NCBI GenBank assembly: GCA_958430865.1
Contig: CAUDNR010000541.1
Coordinates: 11,092 to 25,234, forward strand
Length of the DNA: 14,143 nucleotides
Direction of reading: 5' to 3'
From: Entrophospora sp. SA101
Taxonomy: Eukaryota; Glomeromycota; Glomeromycetes; Entrophosporales; Entrophosporaceae
Every line of letters starts with the position of its first letter. The first letter of the stretch is position 1. A program made the position numbers and the translations under genes. Shown piece after piece: positions 1 to 8,381 of the stretch. Below the pieces are notes generated by a model. It saw nothing but the letters and a program-made list of their open reading frames with translations, had not been told where the DNA came from and did no database searches.

Positions 1-300
1 ACTTTATTTAGCAAGTACTTTTTTCATTTGACGTTACACAGCACAAGTGGTCGGATATTTTTTGTAGGGGAGTGTAAAAATGAATAATCAGTTTTATCAA
101 TTAATGTTGATAATGTTTTTATTTAAAAAATAGTTAGTTAATGGTAAAAATAATGGCAATAGTAATAATAAAAGATAATAAGAATGTTTTTTTTATTTAA
201 AAATAGTCAACAATAGTAGTAATAATGATTTTATTTAAAAACAAATAAATCTCATTTTTGCAGTTATGTGACTCCATTTTTGATACTAAGTCATCATAAT
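1..300. other. AT-rich intergenic DNA
   Basis: Low-complexity AT with repeated TTTTATTTAAAAA and AATAGTAATAAT blocks (113-250), perhaps an old imperfect tandem. No coding signal. Confidence 0.5.
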
Positions 301-304
301 TATA

Positions 305-386
305 GTTGCAGACAGTTTCAGGTAGTTGCAGAGGTTGCAGACAGTTTCAGGGCTTGCAGAGGTTGCAAAAAAGGTTGCAACTCGAG
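305..386 (+). repeat. GTTGCAG minisatellite, 28-29 bp unit
   Basis: Two full units begin GTTGCAGACAGTTTCAGG (305-333 and 334-361) and end in TTGCAGAG. Shorter GTTGCA-headed pieces follow at 362 and 374, and a single GTTGCAGA recurs near 401. Confidence 0.75.
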
Positions 387-550
387 CTTTAGAACCTACA
401 GTTGCAGAAAATGTGAAAACAGTTACAGACACCAACTTTAATTATATTTCATTTATTAGATTATTTTTATAAAACCATCTCCCACTTGATTACTGTGTCA
501 AATAGATAAGGACAAAAGAAAAAATTCTTTTTTGGTATCAATGTTTCTTA

Positions 551-624
551 AAGTGCTTGAGTTTATGCTCAAGTGAATACTCAGGTTTACACCCAAGCTA
601 CTTGGAGTTGAAACTCATGCACTT
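551..624. repeat. Imperfect foldback with CACTTGG/CTCAAG motifs
   Basis: Bases 551-574 match the reverse complement of 600-624 at about 20 of 25 positions. The left arm itself contains the small palindrome CTTGAG-TTTATG-CTCAAG. GCACTTGG follows twice, near 619 and 632, and the MITE at 648 begins right after. Confidence 0.5.
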
Positions 625-647
625 GGATTTTGCACTTGGGTGATAAT

Positions 648-766
648 CAGGGCTGGTTGTGCAAGAGGGTCTAAAATCCTAATTTGGTAATAATTGTCAT
701 AACATAATTACTAAATAGTTAGTCAGTATAGCCAAATGCTTATTTAGGGTTAAGTAGCCAGCCCTG
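648..766. mobile_element. hAT-type MITE, 119 bp
   Basis: The element begins CAGGGCTGG and ends CCAGCCCTG, perfect 9-bp terminal inverted repeats with weaker symmetry inward. It is flanked by GTGATAAT (640-647) and ATGATAAT (767-774), 7 of 8 bases equal, fitting an 8-bp target duplication as made by hAT transposases. It has no coding capacity. A related 120-bp copy lies at 3310-3429. Confidence 0.7.
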
Positions 767-774
767 ATGATAAT

Positions 775-1391
775 GAAATACCAATAAAAATCGTATTTTG
801 ATTTGCAAAAACAAATATAATTAAAATTCTTGTAATGGTTATTCTTCAGATCACTACAGTAGAATGTTTAATGGATTTTCGTAAATGATAATTTATCAAA
901 AATTATAACTCTAAAGACAAAAGGAGAACAATCCGAATTTTTTTTTGTTTGAGGTTAGTCCCAAGCCATTCGAGATTCTTTTAATATTTAATTAATATTA
1001 ACACGCTTTTTTAAGTGTAGATCGGCATAAGTCACGGGGATGTATTGCAAGGAATATAAAATTCCAAAAATTATAAATACCAACTTTGCTATATAAATCA
1101 TCCCTCTAATTAAATTTTCTTGATCATTAACCAAAATAGTACAAAGGAATTCCTTATCAGAGAACTAGATGAGTAGATCTTTAAAACATATAAATAGCTT
1201 TAGAATTTTTTTAGCAAGTGGACATTCTTGTTGATCACATTTGTTTAGTTAAAAATTGTCATCAAGATATCACATAAAATTTGATTTTGGTTGGCCTAAA
1301 AATCATGAGTGTTCAAGAATAAAATAAAATTATTATCATCCATTTCAAAAAAAAATTTCATAATGCATTTATGAATTTAACCTATTCTATT
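775..1391. other. Intergenic DNA past the 3' end of the SUZ12-like gene
   Basis: No coding signal on either strand. Two TATA-like words (near 1073 and 1090) and a box at 1162-1200 that resembles 5978-6020 are the only structure seen. Confidence 0.45.
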
Positions 1392-1397
1392 TTTATT
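1392..1397 (-). terminator. Poly(A) signal AATAAA after the SUZ12-like gene
   Basis: An exact AATAAA lies on the minus strand about 44 bases past the TAG stop of the SUZ12-like gene, a usual distance for a short fungal 3' UTR. In DNA this AT-rich the hexamer also occurs by chance, so the support is its position. Confidence 0.45.
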
Positions 1398-1440
1398 CTT
1401 ATCAAAATCTAAATAGCGATGTTAGCATAAAAAGCCTTGA

Positions 1441-3070
1441 CTAATTTTCTACAACATAATCATCAACAATCTTTAAACAATTAACTAAGCAATCTTTTTC
1501 AATAATTTCATCATCACAGAAATTAAGCAGTTGTCTTACAAAAATTTGTCTTAGTTCAAGTTTTACAATTTGTTCTGCATGTTTAGATGCAAATTTTGTA
1601 CAAAAGTCTGGGAAACTAGAATCAGAAAGAGATCTACATATTTGAAATTTAAAATTCTTTTTTTTTTAATAGATAAAAAGATTTCAGTCAAAGCAAGATA
1701 TGTTAATATACAATATTTTACCTTTCTTGTTCCATGCATCTGTTCCACAATTTCATTAAAAGTTTAGCACCATCCACAGTACCTTTTGTTCCATCTATTT
1801 CCTAAAAAATATAAAATGATTATTTTCATTTTTATTTTTATGGGAACAAATTTTAATTGATTTTTTCAAATATAATGATTAATTTTTTTTCAAACCTCAT
1901 CATTTTGTTGTTGAATCCAATGTTCACAAATATTATTTTCAGCAATTATATTAGAATTTGCAGTGAATGGAATAAATGAATGAGAGTTTACAAAGGTTCC
2001 TGATGTAAATTTTTTTGAAGACAACAGTGGTGGCAAAATACTCTTTTCTGGAATAGCAAATGATTTTGGAAAGCGAGCTCCATCAGCTTTAAACTCAAAA
2101 AATTCATGATTAGAATGTTCATCATTTACATGTACAGCAATTTCACAGCTGGTTGTTTGTTTTCTTTGCTAGGAAAAAAAGAATGAATTATTTATTTAAA
2201 AATTATTTAATTTTACAAAATTTTTTTATTCACTTACTTTTATTATATACTTAAAATGTTGATGAAAATTTTCTAAATGAATCATTAAACAATCAATGTC
2301 TCTAAATGCTAAAGTAACACACCATGCACATCTAAATCCCATGACTTTTTGAGATAATTCAGTACCACTAGCATGGAAGATGTAAATTGTTGATGTTGAC
2401 TTATTGGGGGGCCTCCTTACTTTTTACAATAATAGGGTCTGACTGTTGTGTTTGACTTTTTTAAAAAAAATTTTTTAATTGATTAATTATCATTAAATTA
2501 ATAAACAAAATGGATAAATAATAAAAAACCTGGTAGCTAATAAGGATTCTGCTTTTGAGGATTCCTCTTTTAAGGCTTCCTCTTTTATGCGACGTTGAAA
2601 CAAATCATCCCAGCTGAATTTTTTCTTGGTTTCTTTTTCTTTAGTTGACTTGCTTTTTGGCTTTCTTACATATGATAAATTCCTTTGAAGGATACGTCTC
2701 TTTGATTTAATTTAATCATGGAAGAAAATGTTAATTATTTTATCATTATTAAAAAAATAAATAAAATTACAAACAGATATTTATAATAAATTTTCATTTG
2801 AGCCACTTATTTAGTTGGGCTCATTTAAATGTGTATGGTCTGTATATTAATGTTATTAATTTTATAAAAACTTACAGATCTTTTTTTGTTAAGCCAATGG
2901 TATAAAGAGGTCGGCCCTTTAAGTGTGGTCAATGATTTATCAATTCAAAAATATTATGATTGATTAATGGGATGTATGATATTTATCATATAATTACCAG
3001 TAAAGATTTCACGAAAGGTCTCAGAAACCATATTTTTTGCTACTATTTGTTTTATTGCCATAGCAACCAT
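1441..3070 (-). CDS. SUZ12: SUZ12-like Polycomb (PRC2) subunit with C2H2 zinc finger and VEFS box, seven exons
   Basis: SUZ12 scaffolds PRC2, the nuclear complex that methylates histone H3 lysine 27; its VEFS box contacts the catalytic E(z) subunit. I assembled exons by hand: 2998-3070, 2876-2916, 2530-2699, 2238-2412, 1896-2168, 1722-1801 and 1441-1633; all introns are GT-AG and phases agree, giving about 334 residues. The ATG at 3070 has A at -3 and G at +4, and a stop lies upstream in frame. Residues 15-70 (FREIFTGPTSLYHW, then RRILQRNLSYV and KKKFSWDDLF) match the animal SUZ12 N-terminal segment. Residues near 120-145 form the zinc finger (CAWC followed by H-x4-H, preceded by GFR). Residues 240-330 are the VEFS box, with LLMKLWNRCMEQE and a following F-x-K-F-A segment. 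Animal and plant homologues are about 600-750 residues, so the central region is missing. The exon 4 start is uncertain and may hide a frameshift. Confidence 0.85.
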
Positions 3071-3120
3071 TTTGTTTATGTATTTATTTATTTAGGAAAA
3101 ATTTTTATTTTGGGGCAACA

Positions 3121-3148
3121 CAAAAGAAACAAGAGGGAATAATAAAGG
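3121..3148 (-). promoter_or_regulatory. Pyrimidine-rich tract upstream of the SUZ12-like gene
   Basis: Read on the minus strand, this stretch is nearly all C and T, 50-80 bases before the proposed ATG. Such CT-rich tracts are common in fungal core promoters near transcription starts. No clear TATA box is seen between it and the start. The role is inferred from position and composition only. Confidence 0.35.
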
Positions 3149-3249
3149 TGTTTTTTTGTGAAAGAAAGCTGATTGTTTTTAGTTTACGTAGTACAGGGAA
3201 TTTGCTCTACTAAATTAATCTATGATAAGAAATTTATGTTCAGTTGATA

Positions 3250-3301
3250 AATCTTGGGTGACAATGGTGATGATCGCCATTGCATATCATCTCCCAAGAT
3301 T
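3250..3301. repeat. Nested stem-loop next to the second MITE
   Basis: AATCTTGGG (3250-3258) pairs with CCCAAGATT (3293-3301), and inside it CAATGG (3262-3267) pairs with CCATTG (3277-3282). It ends one base before the 8-bp flank of the MITE at 3310 and lies about 180 bases upstream of the SUZ12-like ATG. Confidence 0.6.
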
Positions 3302-3309
3302 AATAATAT

Positions 3310-3429
3310 CAGGGCTGCTGGCATAAAGGATAAACCCTAATTTAGCCTTGACTAAACTGACAACATATTAATATTAATATGGATGTTAGTTTGGTGAGGT
3401 GTCTCACTAGGTTTACACACTCAGCCCTG
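3310..3429. mobile_element. hAT-type MITE, 120 bp, upstream of the SUZ12-like gene
   Basis: The element starts CAGGGCTG and ends CAGCCCTG, with flanks AATAATAT (3302-3309) and ATTAATAT (3430-3437) that differ at one base. Its subterminal part shares AACCCTAA and GACTAA motifs with the reverse complement of the element at 648-766, and the length is within one base, so they are one family. Its inner end is 240 bases from the proposed SUZ12-like start codon. Confidence 0.7.
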
Positions 3430-3437
3430 ATTAATAT

Positions 3438-4119
3438 AAAATATTTTATATTAGAGTAGAAGAAGGCTTGAAAATTGAAAAATGCAATGTGGGACAATTC
3501 AAGTAAAAAAGGTTGCTTGCTAATTAAGAGAAAAAACTGGTGTTAGTAAACCCTTTTCTATGCGCATGTCAAGCTACATTATACACTACTTGAAGAAAAG
3601 GATCAGATCAATGTTCTTGTTAATCGCACCAAAATGTACATAATAACAACCAACCAACCATTATGTAAATAAATATGCAAAATCTCACATCTCAAGGATT
3701 ACCCCATGCATTTGGTGTACACCTTTGTGTCATGTGCAATTATTAGATTATATAATCATTCTAAAAAATTTGCTGATGAGACACACACACAACACAACAG
3801 ATTTCAATATATAAAATAATTCTACCCTACATCAACTGAGCCCATCTACACACACATATACACATCAAATGACACCAGCACTGTTTAAATTCTTCGATTG
3901 AAGATCATGAAGAAATTTTTCTTGGTCAAGTTTTATTAATTGCTCAAAAGCTCAGATAATCACATTGCTAGAAATTTTAATTGCTGCTACCTAAACCACT
4001 TATTATCACATATTCATGGTCAATAACTAGTAGGCTATAAACACAAACCTGAACTCTTCAAGGTATGCTTTCAACTAACACTGGTAAAACAATCAAATTT
4101 GACTTGGGTTAAACATACA
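3438..4119. other. Intergenic DNA, nothing recognised
   Basis: Mixed AT-rich sequence with short CA-rich patches (3780-3800 and 3846-3862). No coding frame, RNA gene or long repeat was found. Confidence 0.45.
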
Positions 4120-4179
4120 GTTAAGATGTACAATTTTAGTTAATAAATGTCAGACTTTGATAAAATTGTACATTTTAAC
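4120..4179. repeat. Hairpin with 19-bp arms
   Basis: Left arm 4120-4138 and right arm 4161-4179 (TAAAATTGTACATTTTAAC) are complementary at 18 of 19 positions around a 22-base loop. It lies just beyond the 3' side of the decayed Tc1/mariner transposase and may be a foldback or terminal remnant. Confidence 0.65.
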
Positions 4180-4259
4180 AAAGTTTAATTATTGTTAAAC
4201 TTTATTTTTTTCCAGTACAATTAATGAAATCATTGGGATTTTCATCCATCCATCTGTTA

Positions 4260-4930
4260 AAGCAAGATCAAGTTTTTTGAAGGATTAGGGAGTTCTTGAT
4301 TGTGTCTCTAACTTAACTTACTCAACTGTCATCCATTTTTTAATATTTCAATTTTGCATCTTTAGCACAGTGAAGAGGTGTATTGTCATCTTGGGACAAA
4401 TAGTCTCGTTCTTTAAATTTATGGCATTACATTTGACTGGAGCATTTGAATATAGCCATTTCAATCAACTTACCATAGACTTTACCTCAAACATCATGCC
4501 ACCTTTGCCATGCTTACAGTGGGCGTGATCTGGTGCATCATTTTGAAGTATTGTAAATCTATCTCATCGCTCCAAATGATGTTTTCGTTTTTGAATGCTC
4601 CAATCCTTTTTATCCAAGAATAATTTAAATGATTTTGTCACTGAATTTCATTAATACACTCCCCTGCACGAAGAATTATCAAGATAATACAAGCTTCTTC
4701 TAATAATCTTAATGGAAATCTGAAAATCAGTTGTAGCATTCATTAATCAGCTGGTTACTTTTACAATGATCAAAATTTTTGGCCTCTCAGCTTCCAAATT
4801 TAACACAACCTCTCTTTTGAAATTTGCACGGTTCAAATAACTGTAGGTTTTGGAAGGCCCGATGTTTTGCATATCATTGTATACAACTTTGTCTTTATAA
4901 AGATCAATCATTTGGCCATGCCCAATTCAG
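4260..4930 (-). pseudogene. Decayed Tc1/mariner-type transposase
   Basis: Read on the minus strand, remnants appear in the order of a Tc1/mariner transposase but in different frames. A helix-turn-helix piece (MIDLYKDKVVYNDMQNIG, then GLPKPTV after a one-base shift) lies near 4835-4912. A WSDE segment (NIIWSDEIDLQYF) holding the first catalytic Asp lies near 4545-4580. CKHGKGGMM, matching the usual KHGGG-x-x-MVWG block, lies near 4490-4520. QDDNTPLHCAKDAK, matching the second catalytic Asp block (QDN-x-P-x-H-x-A), lies near 4360-4400. Several stops and frameshifts lie between them, so it cannot make a working enzyme. Clear terminal repeats were not found. Confidence 0.6.
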
Positions 4931-6289
4931 TTAAATAACACATTTAAAGATTTTATTAAAGTTTTTTTTAAAAAAAAAGTACATGCATTTTGAGCAATTA
5001 ATAAAAATTTATTTGAGCAAGATATTTTTTTGTATCAATCAAAAAATGATTCTTTTCGTTCGTGATTAAAAAAATTGAAGCACGAATATTTATACACAAA
5101 TTTTATTGGTTGTTAATATGCATGTTTTGTGTAATTAAAATATATATATATATATATATTATATCGCGTTACGAATTAACTTAATCTCAGATTTAATTCG
5201 ATAATAATTTGATCTTATCAAAATCTGGGTTACCCGATTAACTTGGTCTATTGGCAAGTGCTATCGCATAATTGCTATAGATTTCATCAAAAATCTAAAA
5301 AAAATGAATTCATAGTTCATTAATTCACAAGTGATGTATACATAAGTTAGATGACTTCCAAACGTTTCAAGGTTTTACAATTTTTAAATATTATTATTAA
5401 ATTCTAATTGATTAATGTTATTTTGATCTCGTTAGCTCATTCATAATGAAACAAGGATGATTAACTAAAATAATTACATGATTGATATTTTTGATACAAT
5501 TTTCCCATAATTGGTGCAGTTAAACTACATATATATACCAATACGAAGGAAGATGACTGGTGATCATCAACACTGACTTTAATAAACGGAAAGTTTGTCA
5601 CCTCATCAAACTAATCTGGATTTTACCATATTAATATTGTAAATAATAAATTTACATATCACGGGAAATCAATAAATAAATCGGAAATGATTTACGAAAG
5701 TTGTACGCAAATAACTGATCAAGTATTCAAACCAGTCCTATTTCATATTTTTATTCAATCACCAATAAAATAATTGACTCACGGAAAATATCCCAAAGAA
5801 CGGAGAAATAAATATTCTAACATTCTAAATGTAACAAATCTTTAATTCTTAGATTTAATTTAAACGAAGGAATTTAAATGATTGGATCACTTTAGAAATA
5901 ACTTGAAAATAATTCTACACAAAAGGTTCAAGTAATACATTTAATTAGAATAAATTAGGATTTCAAAGAAATCGGAAGAACTAGATGATAGAACCTTTAA
6001 CATGTATAAAGACGTTGTAATTTTCTCAACTTCATGCATCATTTATATATAATAATCTTTAATAATCTTTAATCATCATCATCATAATAAATAACACTGA
6101 CCTTGTCCTTGTTGTCTTCGAATATTATATTTTCGTAATGATAATAAATCTATCTCTAACAATGAATTCATACTAATCCCGTGCATTGACCATATTCTCG
6201 CATTTTATTATTATTTTACTATCTTACCAGGGGACGCCTTTGATAAGTATAGTTGTATATATCTATTTCCTTTTACTTTATTTTATTTA
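4931..6289. other. Intergenic DNA, mostly featureless
   Basis: Apart from the TA microsatellite at 5140, I see a duplicated AATAATCTTT near 6050-6071, a short ATC run near 6073-6087, and a TATA-like GTATAAAG near 6004 inside the box shared with 1162-1200. No coding frame was found. Confidence 0.4.
5140..5159. repeat. (TA)n microsatellite
   Basis: About ten uninterrupted TA units, directly before the local GC-containing stretch TATCGCGTTACG. Confidence 0.9.
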
Positions 6290-6483
6290 GCTTAGGCCAA
6301 ATTCTAGGAACCCTAGCTGGGTGCGGTCAGTCCAGACACTGAACCTAAAATACAACAAAACAAGCCCAGTGAATCGTGGCTGATTAATAAGAAAGCCTAA
6401 AGAACCAATGTGGATTATTATAAATATCTTGGAGACGTGCCAGCTCAGGTAGATAACAAAGAACTGCTGAGAAAACGCTACTG

Positions 6484-6634
6484 GAAGGAGAAGTAAAAAT
6501 CGCCCCCACACTGATTAATAGACAAAGAGCTATTAATACCTCATACCAGACAAGTACCAGAAGGGGAAGTAAAATTCGCCACCCACACAGATTAATAGAC
6601 CAAGAGCTATTAATACCACCACAAACCAGACAAG
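6484..6634 (+). repeat. Tandem duplication, 76-bp unit, two copies
   Basis: Unit 1 (6484-6559) and unit 2 (6560-6634) share GAAGG-GAAGTAAAA, TCGCC, CACAC, ATTAATAGAC, AAGAGCTATTAATACC and ACCAGACAAG. Each unit contains ATTAATAG and CTATTAAT as an inverted pair, so each RNA strand could form a short stem. The surrounding 6290-6640 stretch is richer in G and C than its neighbours. Confidence 0.75.
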
Positions 6635-7206
6635 CAATTGCAATTGAGAATGGAGCACTTGGCTACAGCTGTGTAAATCAAATATTACTATAAATCAAGT
6701 ATTGGGATTACAATATGGAGCACAACAAATTATCAAATCCTAAAATAGCAATGATATTCTTGATGCTAAGTATTGTAAAATCACATGACTCAATAACTTA
6801 TTTGTGTCATTGTGATCAATAATATACACTTACCTACCATAAATGTACAACCACATGATGATCATTTTAATAATTGGAAATGTTATATACACCTTATGCA
6901 ATTCAAAATTTTATTAACCAAACTGGGACTGATGCATCAAGTAAACATGTTTTTTTGCATATAAACTTAAAGTCTTGTTGATTTTGCATTATTAATGAAT
7001 TTAGGATGAAAATTTTAAATTAGACAAAAAATTCTGTTATTTTTATGAAATTTTTTAGTAAAGCTTCATTTAATCATGAATCATGTAATTGAGTAAGTTA
7101 CTTAAAATATCTTGAATTATATATGATTAAATTTGAGAAAAATTGACCAAATATAGACAACAAAACATAATGCCTTTAAATTTGCATTATTTCAACTTTA
7201 TATTAC
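6635..7206. other. Intergenic DNA, nothing recognised
   Basis: AT-rich with many stops in all frames and no repeat beyond short A/T runs. Confidence 0.45.
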
Positions 7207-7264
7207 AGAGTGGTTGGATACTTTTTTAAATCCTTTTCATAAACTAATTTTTGCTGGCACTGTA
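7207..7264 (-). mobile_element. Possible lone Tc1/mariner terminal repeat
   Basis: Read on the minus strand from 7264, the sequence opens TA-CAGTGCCAGCAAAAAT and runs to GTATCCAACCACT, like a Tc1/mariner end next to its TA target. No partner end or transposase lies close by. Confidence 0.3.
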
Positions 7265-7515
7265 TTGTAGATATATATAATCCATTACATTAAGCACGTT
7301 TTATTAATAATATAAGATATATATTACAATGAAGAAATTTGATCTTTATTACATTTTCATAAAGGGGTTACACATGTTGTAAAGGGTGTTACACTTATGT
7401 TTTTAATAGTGAGTGCTGTAATTAATTTCTACTTTTACCATCAAAATTTTGATCATTGAAATCATCAAACTCATTTAGGCTGCATGTATATTGTTTGTCA
7501 CTGTTGGAATTCATA

Positions 7516-7800
7516 AACGGTTAAAGTATTCTTTAGTAGTAAAACAAAATAATTTTTGATTACGATCTTGCATTCTTATTGGCCAATTTAACGATCTGCA
7601 AAGTAAAAATAGTCAATCGACCAACTTTTAAGGAAGATTTTACGAAAACCACAAGGACAACAACCGAATTTTTATTCACAGATCAATCAACTGAATCTCA
7701 AAGATCATTTTCGTATTAGAAAATAATACCTTCAAAAAAAGTTTTTTATAACAGAAAAAAAATTTCGGCTATCAACAGCTGTTTAAGGGATAATAATAAT
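7516..7800 (+). mobile_element. Dispersed repeat copy 1 (unclassified, non-coding)
   Basis: About 285 bases align, with gaps, to 12941-13161 in the same orientation. Best conserved are the run GTCAATCGACCAACTTTTAA, the following AAGATTTTAC and ACCACAAGGACAAC, the start (AACGGT..AGTATTCTTTA) and the end (CTGTTTAAGGGATAATAAT). It has no open frame. It is longer than copy 2 by an internal stretch near 7680-7740. Confidence 0.65.
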
Positions 7801-7948
7801 TATTAGCGCTCTTAAATTCTTAAATCTCATTCAAAATAATATTAATATTTTATTAAAACGATCTTTTAAAAACAAATGACTTCAAATATATTTGAGTAAT
7901 TTTTAGCATTTTTTTTCTCTGCATCATTACAAAATTTCATCATATGGT

Positions 7949-8299
7949 TTAACATATTGGCTTCTCTACATCATTTAATTGAGATTCCATATGATCTATA
8001 TATTTGGAGAGACTCCAATCCTTATTTTCTTTGAAAAATTTTAAGGATTTGTCATGATTAAACTTGGTCCCGGTTTCTTCAGTTGATGTAGATGCAGCTG
8101 CAACTACATTATCATCAGGTCTAAAAGGCAAATAAAAAAAAGATTGAGGTTTCAATTGAACAGACCAATAATCCCCACTGCTATTTTTTTTTAATAACGA
8201 CTAAAATAATCACCTTTTTAAAATGATAAATAATAACAATATTTACCTTTTAATTGCTTCTGAAGCATGTATATAAATATGAAAATAGGGATTCGATTT
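7949..8299 (-). CDS. Two-exon coding piece, possible continuation of the unidentified gene
   Basis: A block open from 8299 down to 8247 (reads SNPYFHIYIHASEAIK) ends at an AG/GTAAAT donor. It joins in phase, across a 126-base intron with a polypyrimidine tract and TTTTAG acceptor, to 7949-8120. The second exon starts RPDDNVVAAASTSTEETG, continues with DKSLKFFKENKDWSLSKYID and ends CLQ-free at a TAA after EKPIC. I see no known domain. It lies only about 80 bases past the stop of the upstream unidentified gene, on the same strand, so the two may be one gene whose joining exon I cannot find, or one broken gene. There is no start codon in the first block. Confidence 0.5.
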
Positions 8300-8381
8300 T
8301 TAAAATAAAATGTTTGTTCTATATGGACCAATTATAAATGGACTTTTAGTGCCATGTGGCAAGCTAGTCGGTCTTATGGCT

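Noticed and set aside
1563..1748. Minus-strand open frame of 61 codons
   Set aside because: It starts out of frame inside SUZ12-like exon 6 and reads through intron 6 into exon 7; the spliced frame is far better supported.
2960..3142. Plus-strand open frame of 60 codons
   Set aside because: It is antisense to the first SUZ12-like exon and its flanks, with no domain signal.
6300..6350. GCTGGGTGCGGT as a SINE/Alu-like pol III head
   Set aside because: The A-box fit is poor, no B box follows at the right distance, and no A-tail is present.
6287..6511. Minus-strand open frame of 74 codons
   Set aside because: It overlaps the repeat-rich island, has no recognisable motif and no splice or promoter context.
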